In this document: piece after piece, positions 1-11,490 of the stretch | Layout: each line of letters opens with the position of its first letter | Position numbering within the stretch: the stretch's first letter is position 1 | Assembly (NCBI GenBank): GCA_002245135.1 | Contig: NGBS01000604.1 | Location: 58,501-122,500 of the forward strand | DNA from: Proteromonas lacertae | Lineage: Eukaryota > Sar > Bigyra > Opalinata > Proteromonadidae | DNA length: 64,000 bases | Reading direction: 5' to 3' | Made by a program: the position numbers and the translations under genes | The notes under the pieces: model-generated | Database searches by the model: none | Told to the model about the DNA's origin: nothing | What the model saw: only the letters and a program-made list of their open reading frames with translations

Positions 1-1353
1 TTAGAAAATATCATTTATTTAAATCCTGACAAAGAAATCGCAAAGTTGTGGGTAAAAATAGGTGTTTGGGTTTGTCGATTTATTAAAGATAGTTATTATT
101 ATTATGTAATAATCGATGATAGAATAGTAGTATATGATACAGAAGGAAGTTTAAGAAATAAAGTATATAAATCTAATTTATATATATAGCCATTATTTGC
201 TCGTTGTAAACATGGTCATATATTATGGATGTCTTTAATCGAAAAAGCATATGCAAAATTAAACCATTGTTATATCAACCTAATTGGTGGTTTAACTCAT
301 TATGCATTGAGAGATTTGACTGGTTTATGTCCTGTAGTATTACAACATCATTTTAGTAATAAATCAATCAAAGATACATTAAGTCAACTTCAATTCAGTG
401 ATAATAGTTTATGGGAATTTGTTAAACAACAATGTAGTCGTGGTGCTTTATTAGCTTGTTCAATTCCAATAAAACCAAAATGTTGTAAGTGTTTTCCGAA
501 TTGGTTTAATCATAAAGTTAAAAGTAATGGTTTAATTGCAAAACATACTTATTCAGTACTTGGTACTTTAGAAATCAATACATGTTGTTGTGTCAATACT
601 CGATTTATAGTATTAAGAAATCCATGGGGTAAAGCAAGCTGGAGTGGAAATTGGAGTCGTAAAAGTTGTAAATTTGGTTATTATCATAAAGAGATCGAAA
701 ATAGTTGGAAAAATCGTTTAATAATTCGAAACAGTGCAGTTACTCATAAGGATTATGGTCGAGATGCTCGAGATGAGTTGTTATTTAATGAAGGAGAAGA
801 AGATGGAATATTTTTAATGAAATATAATGATTGGAAGAATTATTATAATAATATTGGAATGGTAATAAAATTCCCTGATAATTGGCGTGGATATCGAGTT
901 AGAGGTGAATGGGATGGAAGTAAAAATTATACAAATCATTCCTTTGAAATTCTTGATGATAATAGTAGTGTATTTATTCAACTAAGTCAGCCTGAAAATC
1001 GTGGTGAAAATAAAGATAGTTTTGCAATAGGTTTTACATTAAAACCAAATCCTTTACATAAACTACCTGTATTTACAGTAGGTGGTGCTAACTTATCAGG
1101 TGTTTTACCGAAAGGCAAATATTCAATAATTCCAAAACCTTATGATGAGAATAAGAAAGGTAAATATATTTTATCATTTTATAGTGATAAAGAAGAAGTG
1201 ATGTTAAATGGAGGAGTGATAATATCTGAAGAAGAAGAAAGACCAGAAGGTCGAGTATACAAAGAAGATATATATGAGAGAAAATGTTTATTTATGAAAA
1301 AGAAGAAAGGAAGTGTAATAAAGAATGCTTATAAAACATCTATTGTAGTTTAG
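1..1353 (+). CDS. Calpain-type cysteine protease, 3' part
   Basis: This is the 3' part of a calpain; the 5' end, with the catalytic Cys, lies outside the window. Two exons are visible (1-162 and 190-1353). The 27-nt intron at 163-189 starts gtatataaat and ends tatatatag, and removing it deletes an in-frame TAG. The joined protein reads PLFARCKHGHILWMSLIEKA and then KAYAKLN, the usual calpain core. The catalytic His is in AKHTYSV and the catalytic Asn in RNPWGKASW, so both remaining triad residues are present. The part after about residue 270 is rich in small and hydrophobic residues and resembles the calpain beta-sandwich (domain III). No EF-hand is seen. Calpains are cytosolic, usually calcium-regulated, limited-proteolysis enzymes. 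The assignment is firm; the substrate is unknown. Confidence 0.88.
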
Positions 1354-1990
1354 AAATATTTTCTTTTTTGTTGTTGTTGTTGTTATTGTTTATAAGAATA
1401 GGTAAATTACAATATCATATTCAGTTAATACTCGTTATATGAAATATAACACTCATTACATTATATATTGACATTTTCTTTTAATCTTTCTGCAATTTAT
1501 CATATTAACAAAACATTAGAATTTAAATACATGTGAATTCATACTCTGTTGTGAATATTCCTATATTCATTTACATATTTTGATAAATGTTCATTCTTAT
1601 TCTTATTCTTTCCTAATAATCCATTCACTTCTATTAACTAAACAATCAACAATTTCTACAATGATTCATTTCTTTTCTTTACACTTTTTCAACTAATTGT
1701 TTTATTATACACACTTTATATATATCTTCTTCATCTGTATACTCAATTACTTTATCACATTCATAAATTCAGTCACTAATCTCTTTCATTCACATTTTAA
1801 TCTCAAATGAAAATTATATAGGCTTGATCATGGTTTGATAATGTATTTTGAATAATTTGATCAAAACAATATAGAAAGTATTTAATATTAACAAAAAATA
1901 TGAAAATATGTATAGTATAGTATGATAAACATTTTCATTATTATTAACAAATAAAAGAATAATAGAGTAAAACAACTAATATTTGAATTA
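1354..1990. other. Intergenic region with a decayed small-gene copy on the minus strand
   Basis: No intact gene is seen. The minus strand from about 1830 down to 1360 is homologous to plus-strand 28205-28640. Both copies carry a tcaagcctata element followed by ATG AAA GAG ATT (minus-strand ATG at 1789-1787), a 27-nt gt...ag intron, and a short reading frame containing YTDEEDIYKVC, then KQLVEK. Further down, the frames are broken by insertions. This looks like the remnant of a small gene duplicated along with the neighbouring pseudokinase-LRR gene. Confidence 0.35.
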
Positions 1991-1991
1991 T

Positions 1992-4900
1992 TTAACATTC
2001 AAATATTCTTTTGATAGTTCTTCCTTTTCTTCTTCTTCTATCCCATCCAACTTTACCAATTGATGTAAATGTTTCTAAAAATGATTTTAATTCTGATTTA
2101 TCTATATCTTCTTTTAATGTTATTGATAATTTTTCTAAATCTTCAAATACTTCTTTGTTTTCTTTCATTAATCTCAATTCTCTTTCATCTAATTCATTTC
2201 CTGATAAATTTATATTTGCCAATGGTTTATTATCTTTTAATCTTTCTATTAACATCATCAATCCTTTTTCACTCATCACAATTTCTATATACAATACAAT
2301 ACAGAATTTTAAATACTTGAGATGTTTAATGATGATAAATTAACGAATTTATCTAAATATTTACATATTATCTCTATTCCTTCATCTCCAATTTCATTAT
2401 TATGAATTGAGATATATTCAACATCTTTTGGAAAAGAATCTACTAATCTTGTTATTGGATAAATCAAGATATTTATAATCAATCTGTTTTATTAATGAAA
2501 TATGAGAATCATTCACATTTAAATCTATTTCATTATAAACACACATAATATACTCGAAAAATCATAACATTTTCCATAACCTTTTCTATTCTTTTTAATA
2601 CAATAATCCAAATAATATTCAAATTCATCTTTTCTCCATGATTTATTATTCATTTTAATAAATGGATATTCTTCTTTTTCTAATGTTTTGGAACAAATTG
2701 ATTTTAATCCATTCATTCTGATATTATTTTCACTTAAGTTTATTGTGTTGCAATTAGAAATTGAATCTATCTTATCAGCTAATAATATCACACTTTCATC
2801 ATCTATTGAGATATTACTCAAATTCATTCTATCCAACTTATTGACAACATTCAAATTGTTTATTAATAGCTTAAATCCAGCATTACCAATTGGATTATCT
2901 ATTAAACAAATTAAAAACTACCATAAATATACTTTGAATATTCAATCTATTAATATTATCATTTTCTTTCACATAATTCATCAAATATTCTATTCCATCC
3001 AAATCTATATTATTATCACTTATATCAAGTTCAATCTTTTGATGAATACTCTTTAAACCATCTAATAAATACTTCAATCCAATTGAAGATAATCCCATTT
3101 CTATTGAGTATTAAATGATAGTATTTATACTTGAACAATCTATTCTATCATCCCATTCTTTTAATAGACGCAAATGTGGAGATAATATTTTCATTCCTTC
3201 ATCTCCTATTTCATTTCCATATAATTCAAGATATTTAAGATTTGGAAATGTAGATAAATTGTCAATCAATATTTCTATACTTTTATATGTTAGTTTATTA
3301 TCTATATAATAATAAAAATATCAAATTTTACAACTCAAATATAACACTTCTATTTCTTTCAATTCATTTGATCTTAATGAAATGAATCTTTTGAAAATAT
3401 CATCATCTATTTCTAAATTAATCAGAAATAATTCATTGTATTGGTTTATATATTTGAATAATTCAGGAATGTCTTTATCAATTAACTCTTTACAAGCATC
3501 ACAATATATATTTCGAAATTTGGAGAATAAGGCTTTTAATCCCTTTGAATAAATGTTTTGGTTGTATTGAATATCTATTTTATTAAGATTTGGATATTTA
3601 TATAATTCTGATGATAATAACATCATACATTCATCATTTAATTTCATTCCTCTAAGATCTAATTCATTATCTTTGTTGATTAATAAATTCAAATATGGAA
3701 GTAACAATTTAAATCCTTTCACACCAATTCGATTATCTATTTCAAAAAATAACAATATGATTATAAATACATCGAAGATCTAAATATTTCAATTTCATTA
3801 ATGGAATTGATTTAACAAACAATTCAATGAAATAGGAAGTAAGATTACAACTTGATAAATATAATGTTTGTAGATTTGATAATCCAGTCAAATATGATCC
3901 AAATAATGATTGACGAATAATTGGTATCTGAATATAATCTATACAAATAACAATATATAGAAAAATACTAAATAACAGCTTAGTTGGATTGATTTTTCTC
4001 AATATTCTAAATAAATAATTCATTCCTTCTTCACACAAACATATACGATCTGGTTCTATTTTCATCATTTCTTTATCGAAATAATTGCTTTTTATCTTAA
4101 ATATTATCTCATCTAAATTACATTCTCCATATTTACATTTATGATGTATTTGATATTTCAATCTATCTTCAATTGAATTATCTTCTTTGTACATTTTCAT
4201 CATCAATAATATTGACAATATTCTTTCATTTGGTTGAATATTGTAGGATTCTATCAATTTATCTCTAATCACTTCTCTTTTTTCACTTTCAATATAATAT
4301 TTTGATGGATATTCTATTGGAAGTCTAACAATTGTATTATCATTATTATATAACATTTCTTTTCTTTCTTCACATATCATCATATTATCACCTTCATCTA
4401 TCAATATTTCACTCATTTTTATCATTTCTTTCTTCAACTCTTTCAAACTCATTCTATCTTCATTCTTCACTTTCAACATTCTACATATCATCTCTTTCAT
4501 TCTATCATCACATTCTACATCTATATTGTATTTACATCTCACAATATTCTCTCTTGTTTTAAAAATATTATTATCTTCTGAAAATGGTAATTTCTTAAAC
4601 ATCATTTCATATAATATACACCCAATTGACCAAATCACACTTCCTTCATCATATTCTAATCCATTCAACTCTTCTGGACTTGTGAAGCATATATCATACA
4701 ATCTCATATCTTCTTCTTTTCTTATTTCATTCAAACATAAATCACATAACTTTAAAATACCATTCTCTTCATATATCACATTACTACTCTTCAAATTACC
4801 TACTACAATCTCATTTTCATTCAATACCATTACATCATCACATATTGAACTTATTATATCACATATTTCATTCACACATAAACAATTTTTAGAAACTATC

Positions 4901-5232
4901 TCTTTCAAGTCTCTACTGTAATATTCTCTACAATATATCATATATTCACCATCATCATTCATATCATACACTCTATATCGACAAATGAAGGAGGAACAAC
5001 AAACTAACAACAAACACTTATTTTCTAACAATTTTAATATTCGCTTCTCTTTTATTTCACATACATTAAACACTTTCAACTTTTGAATATCAGTTTCATA
5101 TTCTACAACTAAATCTAACTCATTAACACTTCTTTCTATTCTCTCTTTCTCCTAATAAAAATAAATTAATTATAATACTTTCATATCACATGCTAATTTA
5201 GCATATAACACTTTATCTATCAAATGCAACAT
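1992..5232 (-). pseudogene. Pseudokinase-LRR gene, copy A (frameshifted)
   Basis: Transcription order of exons: 5232-5179, 5151-3771, 3736-3332, 3301-3131, 3100-2933, 2898-2554, 2524-2317, 2284-1992. It is the inverted homologue of the gene at 28977-32302; start codons and the first intron align without gaps. The N-terminal part is a protein-kinase fold. The catalytic loop reads VVGNLKSSNV, so the HRD Asp is Asn and the domain should be inactive; the DFG site reads CDLC and the APE site is TSPEE. It is followed by ribonuclease-inhibitor-type LRRs. Exon 7 carries a 23-bp deletion relative to the other copies, which shifts the frame and gives TGA soon after KISRFFSKRC. Exon 8 has a second shift giving a foreign C-terminus. 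It is best read as a decaying copy, or as a protein missing its last LRRs. Confidence 0.75.
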
Positions 5233-5387
5233 TTCAAAATATTGAGTCGTTTCATTTATGGAATTTTTTATTTACATACACAGAAATCATTCTTACACAA
5301 TATTTGTTTATTATATTCATGTTTATTAACACTTGAAAAACAACTTTATATAGAAAAAATAACATAAATATTTTGAAAGTGTTATCT

Positions 5388-6488
5388 TTACTCATTCTTA
5401 ACTTTCCAAATACCTAAACTATAACAACTCTTTATTATCATTAATTCTCTTAACATCGAGATTGAACTTTCAATTATACTGATTTTTGAACCATCAACTT
5501 CATGCCAATTTACACTCACTTCTTCTACATCAATTTTTAACTTTTTACATAATATTAATAACTCTATATCAAAGGACCATCTTTCAATATGCAAATCAAT
5601 AAAGATGTTTTGAACAGTATTATATCCAAATAATTTAAATCCACATTGAGTATCTTTGATTTTATCTTCATTTAATAACATTTCAACTATTAAATGAAAA
5701 CCATTCATTAATAATTTACGAATAATACTTCGATCAACTTTCTCATTCTCACTTCGACTTCCACATATCATTCCTTCTAAATTATTCATATCTTCTAATT
5801 TCTTTACATTTTCTTTTCTTAAGTTATTTATTTCTAATAATTTATTTTCTAAATATTCGAAATTGTTGAATTTGGTTGCACCATCCGCGTCAACCATTAA
5901 TCTCATATATCCTCGACTTCTCATCATTCCCATTCTCACTGCTCCTCCTTTACCTCGGTTTTTACTCAGTTTACATATGAATATATTTTCATTGTATTTC
6001 TTACAGTAATTGTTTAATACTATTTCGTACGTTCCATCAACACTTCCATCATCTACTACGATTATTTCCCATGTAAATAGTCTATTTATTTTATATTTAC
6101 AATTATTTATTCATTCTATATACTTGTCTGTTTTATTTCGATTAATACAATATTCAATTGCTTCATCTAACATAATAGGTATTCTTTTCTCTTCATTATA
6201 TGCTGGAACGATAAAAGAGACGTATATTGATGGCTTATCAGTGATTTTGGGGAAGTATTTTCTTGATCTATTAATAATACATTATTAAATCTTATATATA
6301 ATTTACTCTGTCTTAAAATCATAGTAAGTATTTTCTTCTTCAGTATCTACCCTCTTTTCGTGTTCTTTGGCAATCTGGATCGGTTTAATCAACCAACAAG
6401 CCAAAACAATCTATTATATCATATACATTGTATTTTATACAAGCAAAACTAAAATAAATACACCAACACAGCAAATAAGCCAAAACAT
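5388..6488 (-). CDS. ALG5: Dolichyl-phosphate beta-glucosyltransferase (ALG5)
   Basis: This enzyme transfers glucose from UDP-glucose to dolichyl phosphate at the ER membrane, giving the donor for the last steps of the N-glycan precursor. Four exons (6488-6441, 6410-6307, 6267-6124, 6081-5388) join to 329 aa, close to the usual ALG5 length. The single N-terminal membrane helix is split by intron 1 (MFWLICCVGVFILVLL, then IVLACWLIK). GT2 motifs follow in order: FIVPAYNEEKRIP, EIIVVDDGS, LSKNRGKGGAVRMG, LMVDADGATKF (the DxD-like metal site), ACGSR-like ICGSR, DTQCGFKLF and ERWSFDIELL. Introns are 30, 39 and 42 nt. The family-specific DTQCGFKLF and VNWHEVDGSK motifs favour ALG5 over dolichyl-phosphate mannose synthase. 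Confidence 0.95.
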
Positions 6489-6659
6489 CTCAAACTTTTT
6501 TTTTCTTGTTCGGTTCTTCGGTTTTCTATTGTTCTTTTTTGACAATATAAAGCCAAATACAGTCTGATTTGTTGTAAGCATTGCAGTTATAGCAATACAA
6601 GATAGTATATAATACAAACAACAACTAATTTAAAACAAAATACAATACATATTTATAAA

Positions 6660-7905
6660 TTAAATATACTCTGGATATTTTGATTTACCATATCCTCCAC
6701 ATCTACCACATTGGTTTAATGGTATACCTAAACTTAACAGCCTACTACATTCTTCACAATGAGTTCTTGTTATACATTTTTTCTTTCTTCCTAAATACAA
6801 AGGTTTATATCTGTTTGCTATTCTGTAAGCTTTTTTCAATACTTCTATTTAATAATTAATAATAAAATATAAATACGAGAATATCTTCTATTTGGTATAT
6901 TTCCAATTTTGTTGTTATTTTTACTCATTTTTGTCAATTCTTCTTCTTCTTCTTCTTCTTCTGCTATTTCCGATTTATTATAAATGCTATTCACATTTAA
7001 AAATAATCTATTAACATCATCTTCTATCACATTTCTATTTCTTTTCTTCTCTTTATTTATTAGTTTCTTCTGTTTCTTCAATTTCACAAGTGTTTCTTTA
7101 GATTTATTATAAATTTCATTTGCTTTATTTATTGTGTCATTTATATCACTTAAATACTTTTTATAATCGTAACTAGTAATACTACTACTATCACTTTTAA
7201 TATATACATTATTATTATTATTATTATTTGATTCCTCTTCACTTTCATCATAACTGTTTATTGAATTATCACTTGTCGAATAATCACTTGATTCTGCAGT
7301 TGTTGTTGTTGTTGTACTGCTTTTTCTCCTTCTATTATTGATACTACTGCTACTTGTAGAACTGTAACTTGTACTTCTTGATTTACTTTTTAATGGAACA
7401 GATTTTGTTTTTAGTTTGTAATTATAATCTATTTCGTTTTCACTTTCACTTTCACTTTCACTATCTGTCTGATTTATGGTTATATTTATTTGTTTTTTTC
7501 CATTATAATGTTTCCGAAGTGATGACGGTACTGAATACAATCTATGTGATATATCATCTACTGTTGTATGCAGTTGATCTAATTCTTCTTCTTGTCTTTT
7601 ATAAAATTTCTTTAGAGAGTGTAAATTTTGTTTCAATTTGGCATTTTCTAATTCTAAATTTGTATGAACTGATGATTTATCATAATAGTTGTATTTATTT
7701 TCTTCATCAGATATAAGACTATTATCATCTGATGAAAGATCATCTAAATAGCTTCTATCACCATCAACTGATTTATTTTTAATCATTTCAATAGCTTTCT
7801 ACAAAAATGTAAAAGTAATTATACTTGCAATTTGTTAATTTCAAGTTTATACAAGAAATTTTCCCTTTTAAGTTCTTTAACGATATTTTGATTCTTTGAA
7901 TTCAT
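6660..7905 (-). CDS. Coiled-coil, Ser-rich protein with C-terminal zinc ribbon
   Basis: Three exons (7905-7825, 7798-6877, 6844-6660) join in frame to 395 aa. The N-terminal 110 residues are a probable coiled coil (KELKRENFLYKLEINKLQ onward). The middle is Ser/Asn/Glu-rich and low in complexity, with another basic coiled coil near residues 260-300. The last exon encodes a compact Cys-rich end: CITRTHCEEC, then NQCGRCGGYG, i.e. C-x5-HC-x2-C and C-x2-C, a likely zinc ribbon. The first exon and the zinc exon are both absent from a naive single-ORF reading. It is divergent from 6PGD with about 100 bp between start codons. I do not recognise the family. Confidence 0.75.
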
Positions 7906-7961
7906 TTTAAACTTGTTGAAAAATCAAATACAATTTAAAACAGTCATATTTTTGGTTTGAG

Positions 7962-7971
7962 AAGGCTTGAG
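7962..7971 (+). promoter_or_regulatory. GGCTTGA element upstream of 6PGD
   Basis: AAGGCTTGAG lies 34 bp before the 6PGD start, in the 99-bp gap shared with the divergent zinc-ribbon gene. The same decamer sits 41 bp before the IFT140 start (11441-11450). Related copies near other genes are listed in the findings. A core-promoter role is inferred only from position and recurrence. Confidence 0.5.
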
Positions 7972-8004
7972 AATATTTTTATATCTTTCTTTTTTATTCT
8001 TAAA

Positions 8005-9568
8005 ATGTCTTGTGATATTGGAGTTATTGGTATGGGTGTTATGGGTCAGAATTTGGCTTTGAACATAGCATCTCATGGATTCACCTGTGCTGTATATAAC
8101 AGAACAGCTGCAAAAGTATTTTGATTCAAAATTTTATTAATAGGTTGATGCTACTCTAGAAAGAGCAAAAGAAGAAAAATGTGGAGACTATGTAAAAGGT
8201 TACAAAGATGTATATTACAGAATACTAATCATTTAGATTGCTGAATTTGCAGCAGCTTTAAAAACTCCAAGAAAAACTATTTTATTAGTCCAAGCTGGAA
8301 AGCCTGTAGATGATGTAATAACTCAATTATTAGGTGTTTTCGAAGTATTTTTTTTTTAATTATATTTATTTAATAATAAATAGAAAGGAGATATAATAGT
8401 AGATGGAGGAAATGAATGGTATGAAAATACAGAAAGAAGAGGTGAAGTTGTAAAAGAGAAAGGGATTCTTTATGTTGGAATGGGAGTATCAGGAGGTGAA
8501 GTAGGTGCAAGACATGGTCCATCATTGATGCCAGGAGGTGCTAAAGAAGCTTATGATGCATTAGAGCCAATACTTAAGAAAATAGCAGCACAAGTAGAAG
8601 ATTCAGCTTGTGTGTGTTATATAGGCGATGGTGGTGCAGGAAATTATGTAAAAATGGTACATAATGGTATTGAATATGGAGATATGCAATTGATCTGTGA
8701 AGCTTACGATATTCTTAAAATTAGTGGATTATCAAATTCAGAGCTTCAAGAAATATTTAATGATTGGAATAAATCAGAATTATCAAGTTATTTAATCGAG
8801 ATTACAGGTAAAATACTCGGAAAGATGGATGAAGATGTAGAAGGTTGTGAAGTGAATAAAAATGATTATTTATTAGATAAAATATTAGATTGTAGTGGAA
8901 GTAAAGGAACTGGCATGTGGACAGTCCAAGAAAGTGCTAAAGAGTATGTAAGTTGTCCAACAATCGCTGAAGCTTTGTATGCAAGATATATGAGTAGTTT
9001 AAAGGATCAAAGAGCAACTGCATCTTCAATATTACACGGTCCTCCAAAATTTGACTTTAAATCGATCGATAAGGATCAATTAATAAATGATGTGAAAAGA
9101 TCACTATATTGTTGTAAATTGTGTAGTTATTCACAAGGTTTGAATTTAATAAGAGCTATGTCTATAAACAAGAAATGGAATATCAATTTATCAGAATGTG
9201 TAAGAATATGGAGAGGTGGCTGTATAATCCGTGCTAAAATACTTGATAGATTGTCTGCAGCTTATAGTAAAAACCCTGAAATTGATAGTTTATTAATAGA
9301 CCCTGATTTCGCAAAAGAATTGAATGATAGACAAGATAGTTGGAGAAGAGTGATTAGTTTGAGTGTAGCTACTGGATATACATTACCAGCGATGAGTGCT
9401 TCCCTCGGATACTATGATAGTTATAGAAGAGCAAGATTACCAGCTAATTTACTTCAAGCTCAAAGAGATTTCTTCGGTAGTCATATGTTTGAGAGAATTG
9501 ATAAGCCAAAAGGTGAATTTTATCATTGTCAGTGGACTCCAGAGCATTTTGGTGGATTAAAGGAATAA
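8005..9568 (+). CDS. GND: 6-phosphogluconate dehydrogenase, decarboxylating
   Basis: Oxidises and decarboxylates 6-phosphogluconate to ribulose 5-phosphate with NADP in the cytosolic oxidative pentose phosphate pathway. Four exons (8005-8115, 8144-8209, 8237-8344, 8384-9568) give 489 aa, the normal size. The N-terminal Rossmann motif is [16 protein letters not shown]. The substrate-binding segments are [28 protein letters not shown] and the active-site region [16 protein letters not shown], with the catalytic Lys and the HNGIEY motif intact. The C-terminal helical domain includes [10 protein letters not shown], where most enzymes have GTGKWT. Introns are 28, 27 and 39 nt. The start is the only ATG ahead of the Rossmann motif. 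Confidence 0.96.
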
Positions 9569-9814
9569 AAAAGTGTTTTGTATAAATACAATTAATTGAT
9601 ATAGAAAATATATTATATTATTGTTATAAATGTTTTGTTTAATTATACTTATTTAATCATCCTAATTAGAATAAGAATAAGAATAAGAATAATAAGGATG
9701 GGGGTAAATTATCTATTATTCTTAATATTAAGTAAATAAAATATTCTATATGTAATACTGCATTGATCTTTTGAGAAATGAAGGTTGTCTTTTCATAAAA
9801 AAACACATTTCAAA

Positions 9815-11362
9815 ATGATTTTATTTCTTCTAATTTTCTTCTGTTTGATTTCAACTCCAGTATACAGCTTACCAGCTTCTGGAGTAACACTGCATATTGA
9901 TATCAGTATGTTTGTCAGTGGACTAAAAAAGGATGTGGCAATTTTGGATTATGGTGTTGTAGATGAATTAACAATGCGTTTAGCCAGTAGTATTGCCATG
10001 TATGATAATGTGACATATGCTGAATTCAAATGGGCTACTGATAATCTTCAAGAACCTGAAAATTACAATATCATAATAACATCTGATAACTACAAAGTGC
10101 TACAGAGTGATGTAACTGGAATTGAGCAATCTGGAATAGTACCAACCCAAGAGACACAGTAGTTTCATACTCATTAATTATATATTGTTATAGATGGAGA
10201 TTAAATTTGAGATGTATTCATGTAGCTCAAGCAGCTACGCCAATGAATTTGGCATTACAATTATATTCTCCAGATGGAACAAAAGAATTTACTGGAATTA
10301 ATGTTGCTCCAAAGAAAATATGTCAAACATTTCGTACACCAGCATGTACAAAATATCCAGAAGGCTTAAAAGAAGGATCAAATAGCAAAATATTTACTAT
10401 CTCTTCATTAAACTACTATGACTCAATATTAAAAGGAGATGATGATGAAAGAATAGAAGATTTATCCAATTATATGATTGGTTCAAAATCTCATATTTTT
10501 GTAATTCAAAATATGAATAAAGATCTACAAGAGCAACTGATGATTAATACATATGGTGTATTTCCATTTCATATATCTATACCGAGAATAAACGAAGAGT
10601 CTATATTAAACAGCGGATTACTTATATTATCTGCAAAACCAATTGTGGTATGTGATTATGTTGAATTTAATGAGTATGATGAATATAGAGATAATGGTAA
10701 ATTGTATGGAGCTGTAATAGCTGGTATTGAAATTGGACAAAATCGAATGGTATTTGTTATCAATTTAATCCAACCAGCTGAAGAATCTGATTATTCAGCT
10801 GATTATGATGTTTATTTAACAAAATTGAATAAAGAAGTGAATGATGTAATAACTAAATACAAATCAACTCATAAAGATATGTTAATAATGACAGTATATA
10901 CAGGTTACTTTGCAGCTGATAGTGGTGATTCTGATGCAACTACTGTTTATTATAATGATATTACTGAACAATTACATGTTGTTGATGCTTTTAATTCAAC
11001 AATATCTTTTTTTATTTCAATTTTTTCATTTTTCGATATTTTCTTTAATTTATAATTAAGACTGGGAAGTAACTGATAATTTAAAACATGTAAGAAGTGA
11101 ATTTATATTGATTCCTCGAGATAATAAAGAAATTTTCAATGAAGAAATTAATATAGAATCAACTAAAACAATGAATATTTCAAGTTCAAATTCTTATGAA
11201 TTTGATGGGGAAGAAATGAAATTAGTGAGTCCACATAGAGTAGTTACTGCTACCTTTAGATTCTGGCCTTCTTCTGAACCTGGAAATGATGAAGGCAATG
11301 CAATTATGAGATTTTCTACATTACTCTTTGTAATATTATTTATAATTGCATTAATTATATAA
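9815..11362 (+). CDS. Secreted or type I membrane protein of unknown family
   Basis: Exons 9815-10158, 10194-11001 and 11063-11362 give 483 aa. The first 18 residues are a signal peptide (MILFLLIFFCLISTPVYS) and the C-terminus is one membrane helix (STLLFVILFIIALII), so this is a single-pass protein whose bulk faces the lumen or outside. The lumenal part has a few N-glycosylation sequons and conserved-looking strands (CQTFRTPACTKYP, FVIQNM, LLILSAKPIVVCDYVEF). The layout recalls V-ATPase accessory subunit S1/BIG1-type proteins, but I see no diagnostic motif. The second intron is unusual: no GT donor puts it in frame, while an AT-AC intron (ATATCTTTTT to TTAAGAC) joins it cleanly. TTG at 9785 is rejected as start because the hydrophobic signal begins at 9815. 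Confidence 0.72.
11002..11062 (+). other. Probable U12-type (AT-AC) intron
   Basis: The 61-bp stretch begins ATATCTTTTTTT and ends TTAAGAC. Removing it joins NST to WEVTDN in frame. ATATCTTTT is one base from the classical minor-spliceosome donor ATATCCTTT. A TTTCTTTAAT stretch that could be the branch site lies 15-25 nt before the end. Nearby GT donors are all in the wrong phase, or would delete well-formed coding sequence. Confidence 0.55.
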
Positions 11363-11440
11363 TAGTGTGAAGTAAATATTTGTTTATTTGGTTGATTTTT
11401 GAAATAGTGGAAATTTGCTCGTTATGAAATTCAAATTCTT

Positions 11441-11450
11441 AAGGCTTGAG
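11441..11450 (+). promoter_or_regulatory. GGCTTGA element upstream of IFT140
   Basis: AAGGCTTGAG, identical over 10 bp to the element before 6PGD, ends 40 bp before the IFT140 ATG. It is followed by a pyrimidine-rich stretch (tttcagtttcacttttaat). Confidence 0.5.
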
Positions 11451-11490
11451 ACTTGATATTTCAGTTTCACTTTTAATTTTTTAAATATAA

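Noticed and set aside
187-189. In-frame TAG in the calpain, suggesting a pseudogene or stop-codon reassignment
   Set aside because: It is the last triplet of a 27-nt intron (163-189) with normal ends; removing it gives the exact calpain core sequence. Other genes use TAA, TAG and TGA as true stops.
6435-6617. Minus-strand 60-aa hydrophobic ORF as an independent small membrane protein
   Set aside because: Its end is the first exon of ALG5 (ATG at 6488); the upstream part is 5' UTR.
9660-9695. AGAATA repeats as a mobile-element end or CRISPR-like array
   Set aside because: Short simple repeat only; similar runs occur near 1600. No spacers or inverted ends are present.
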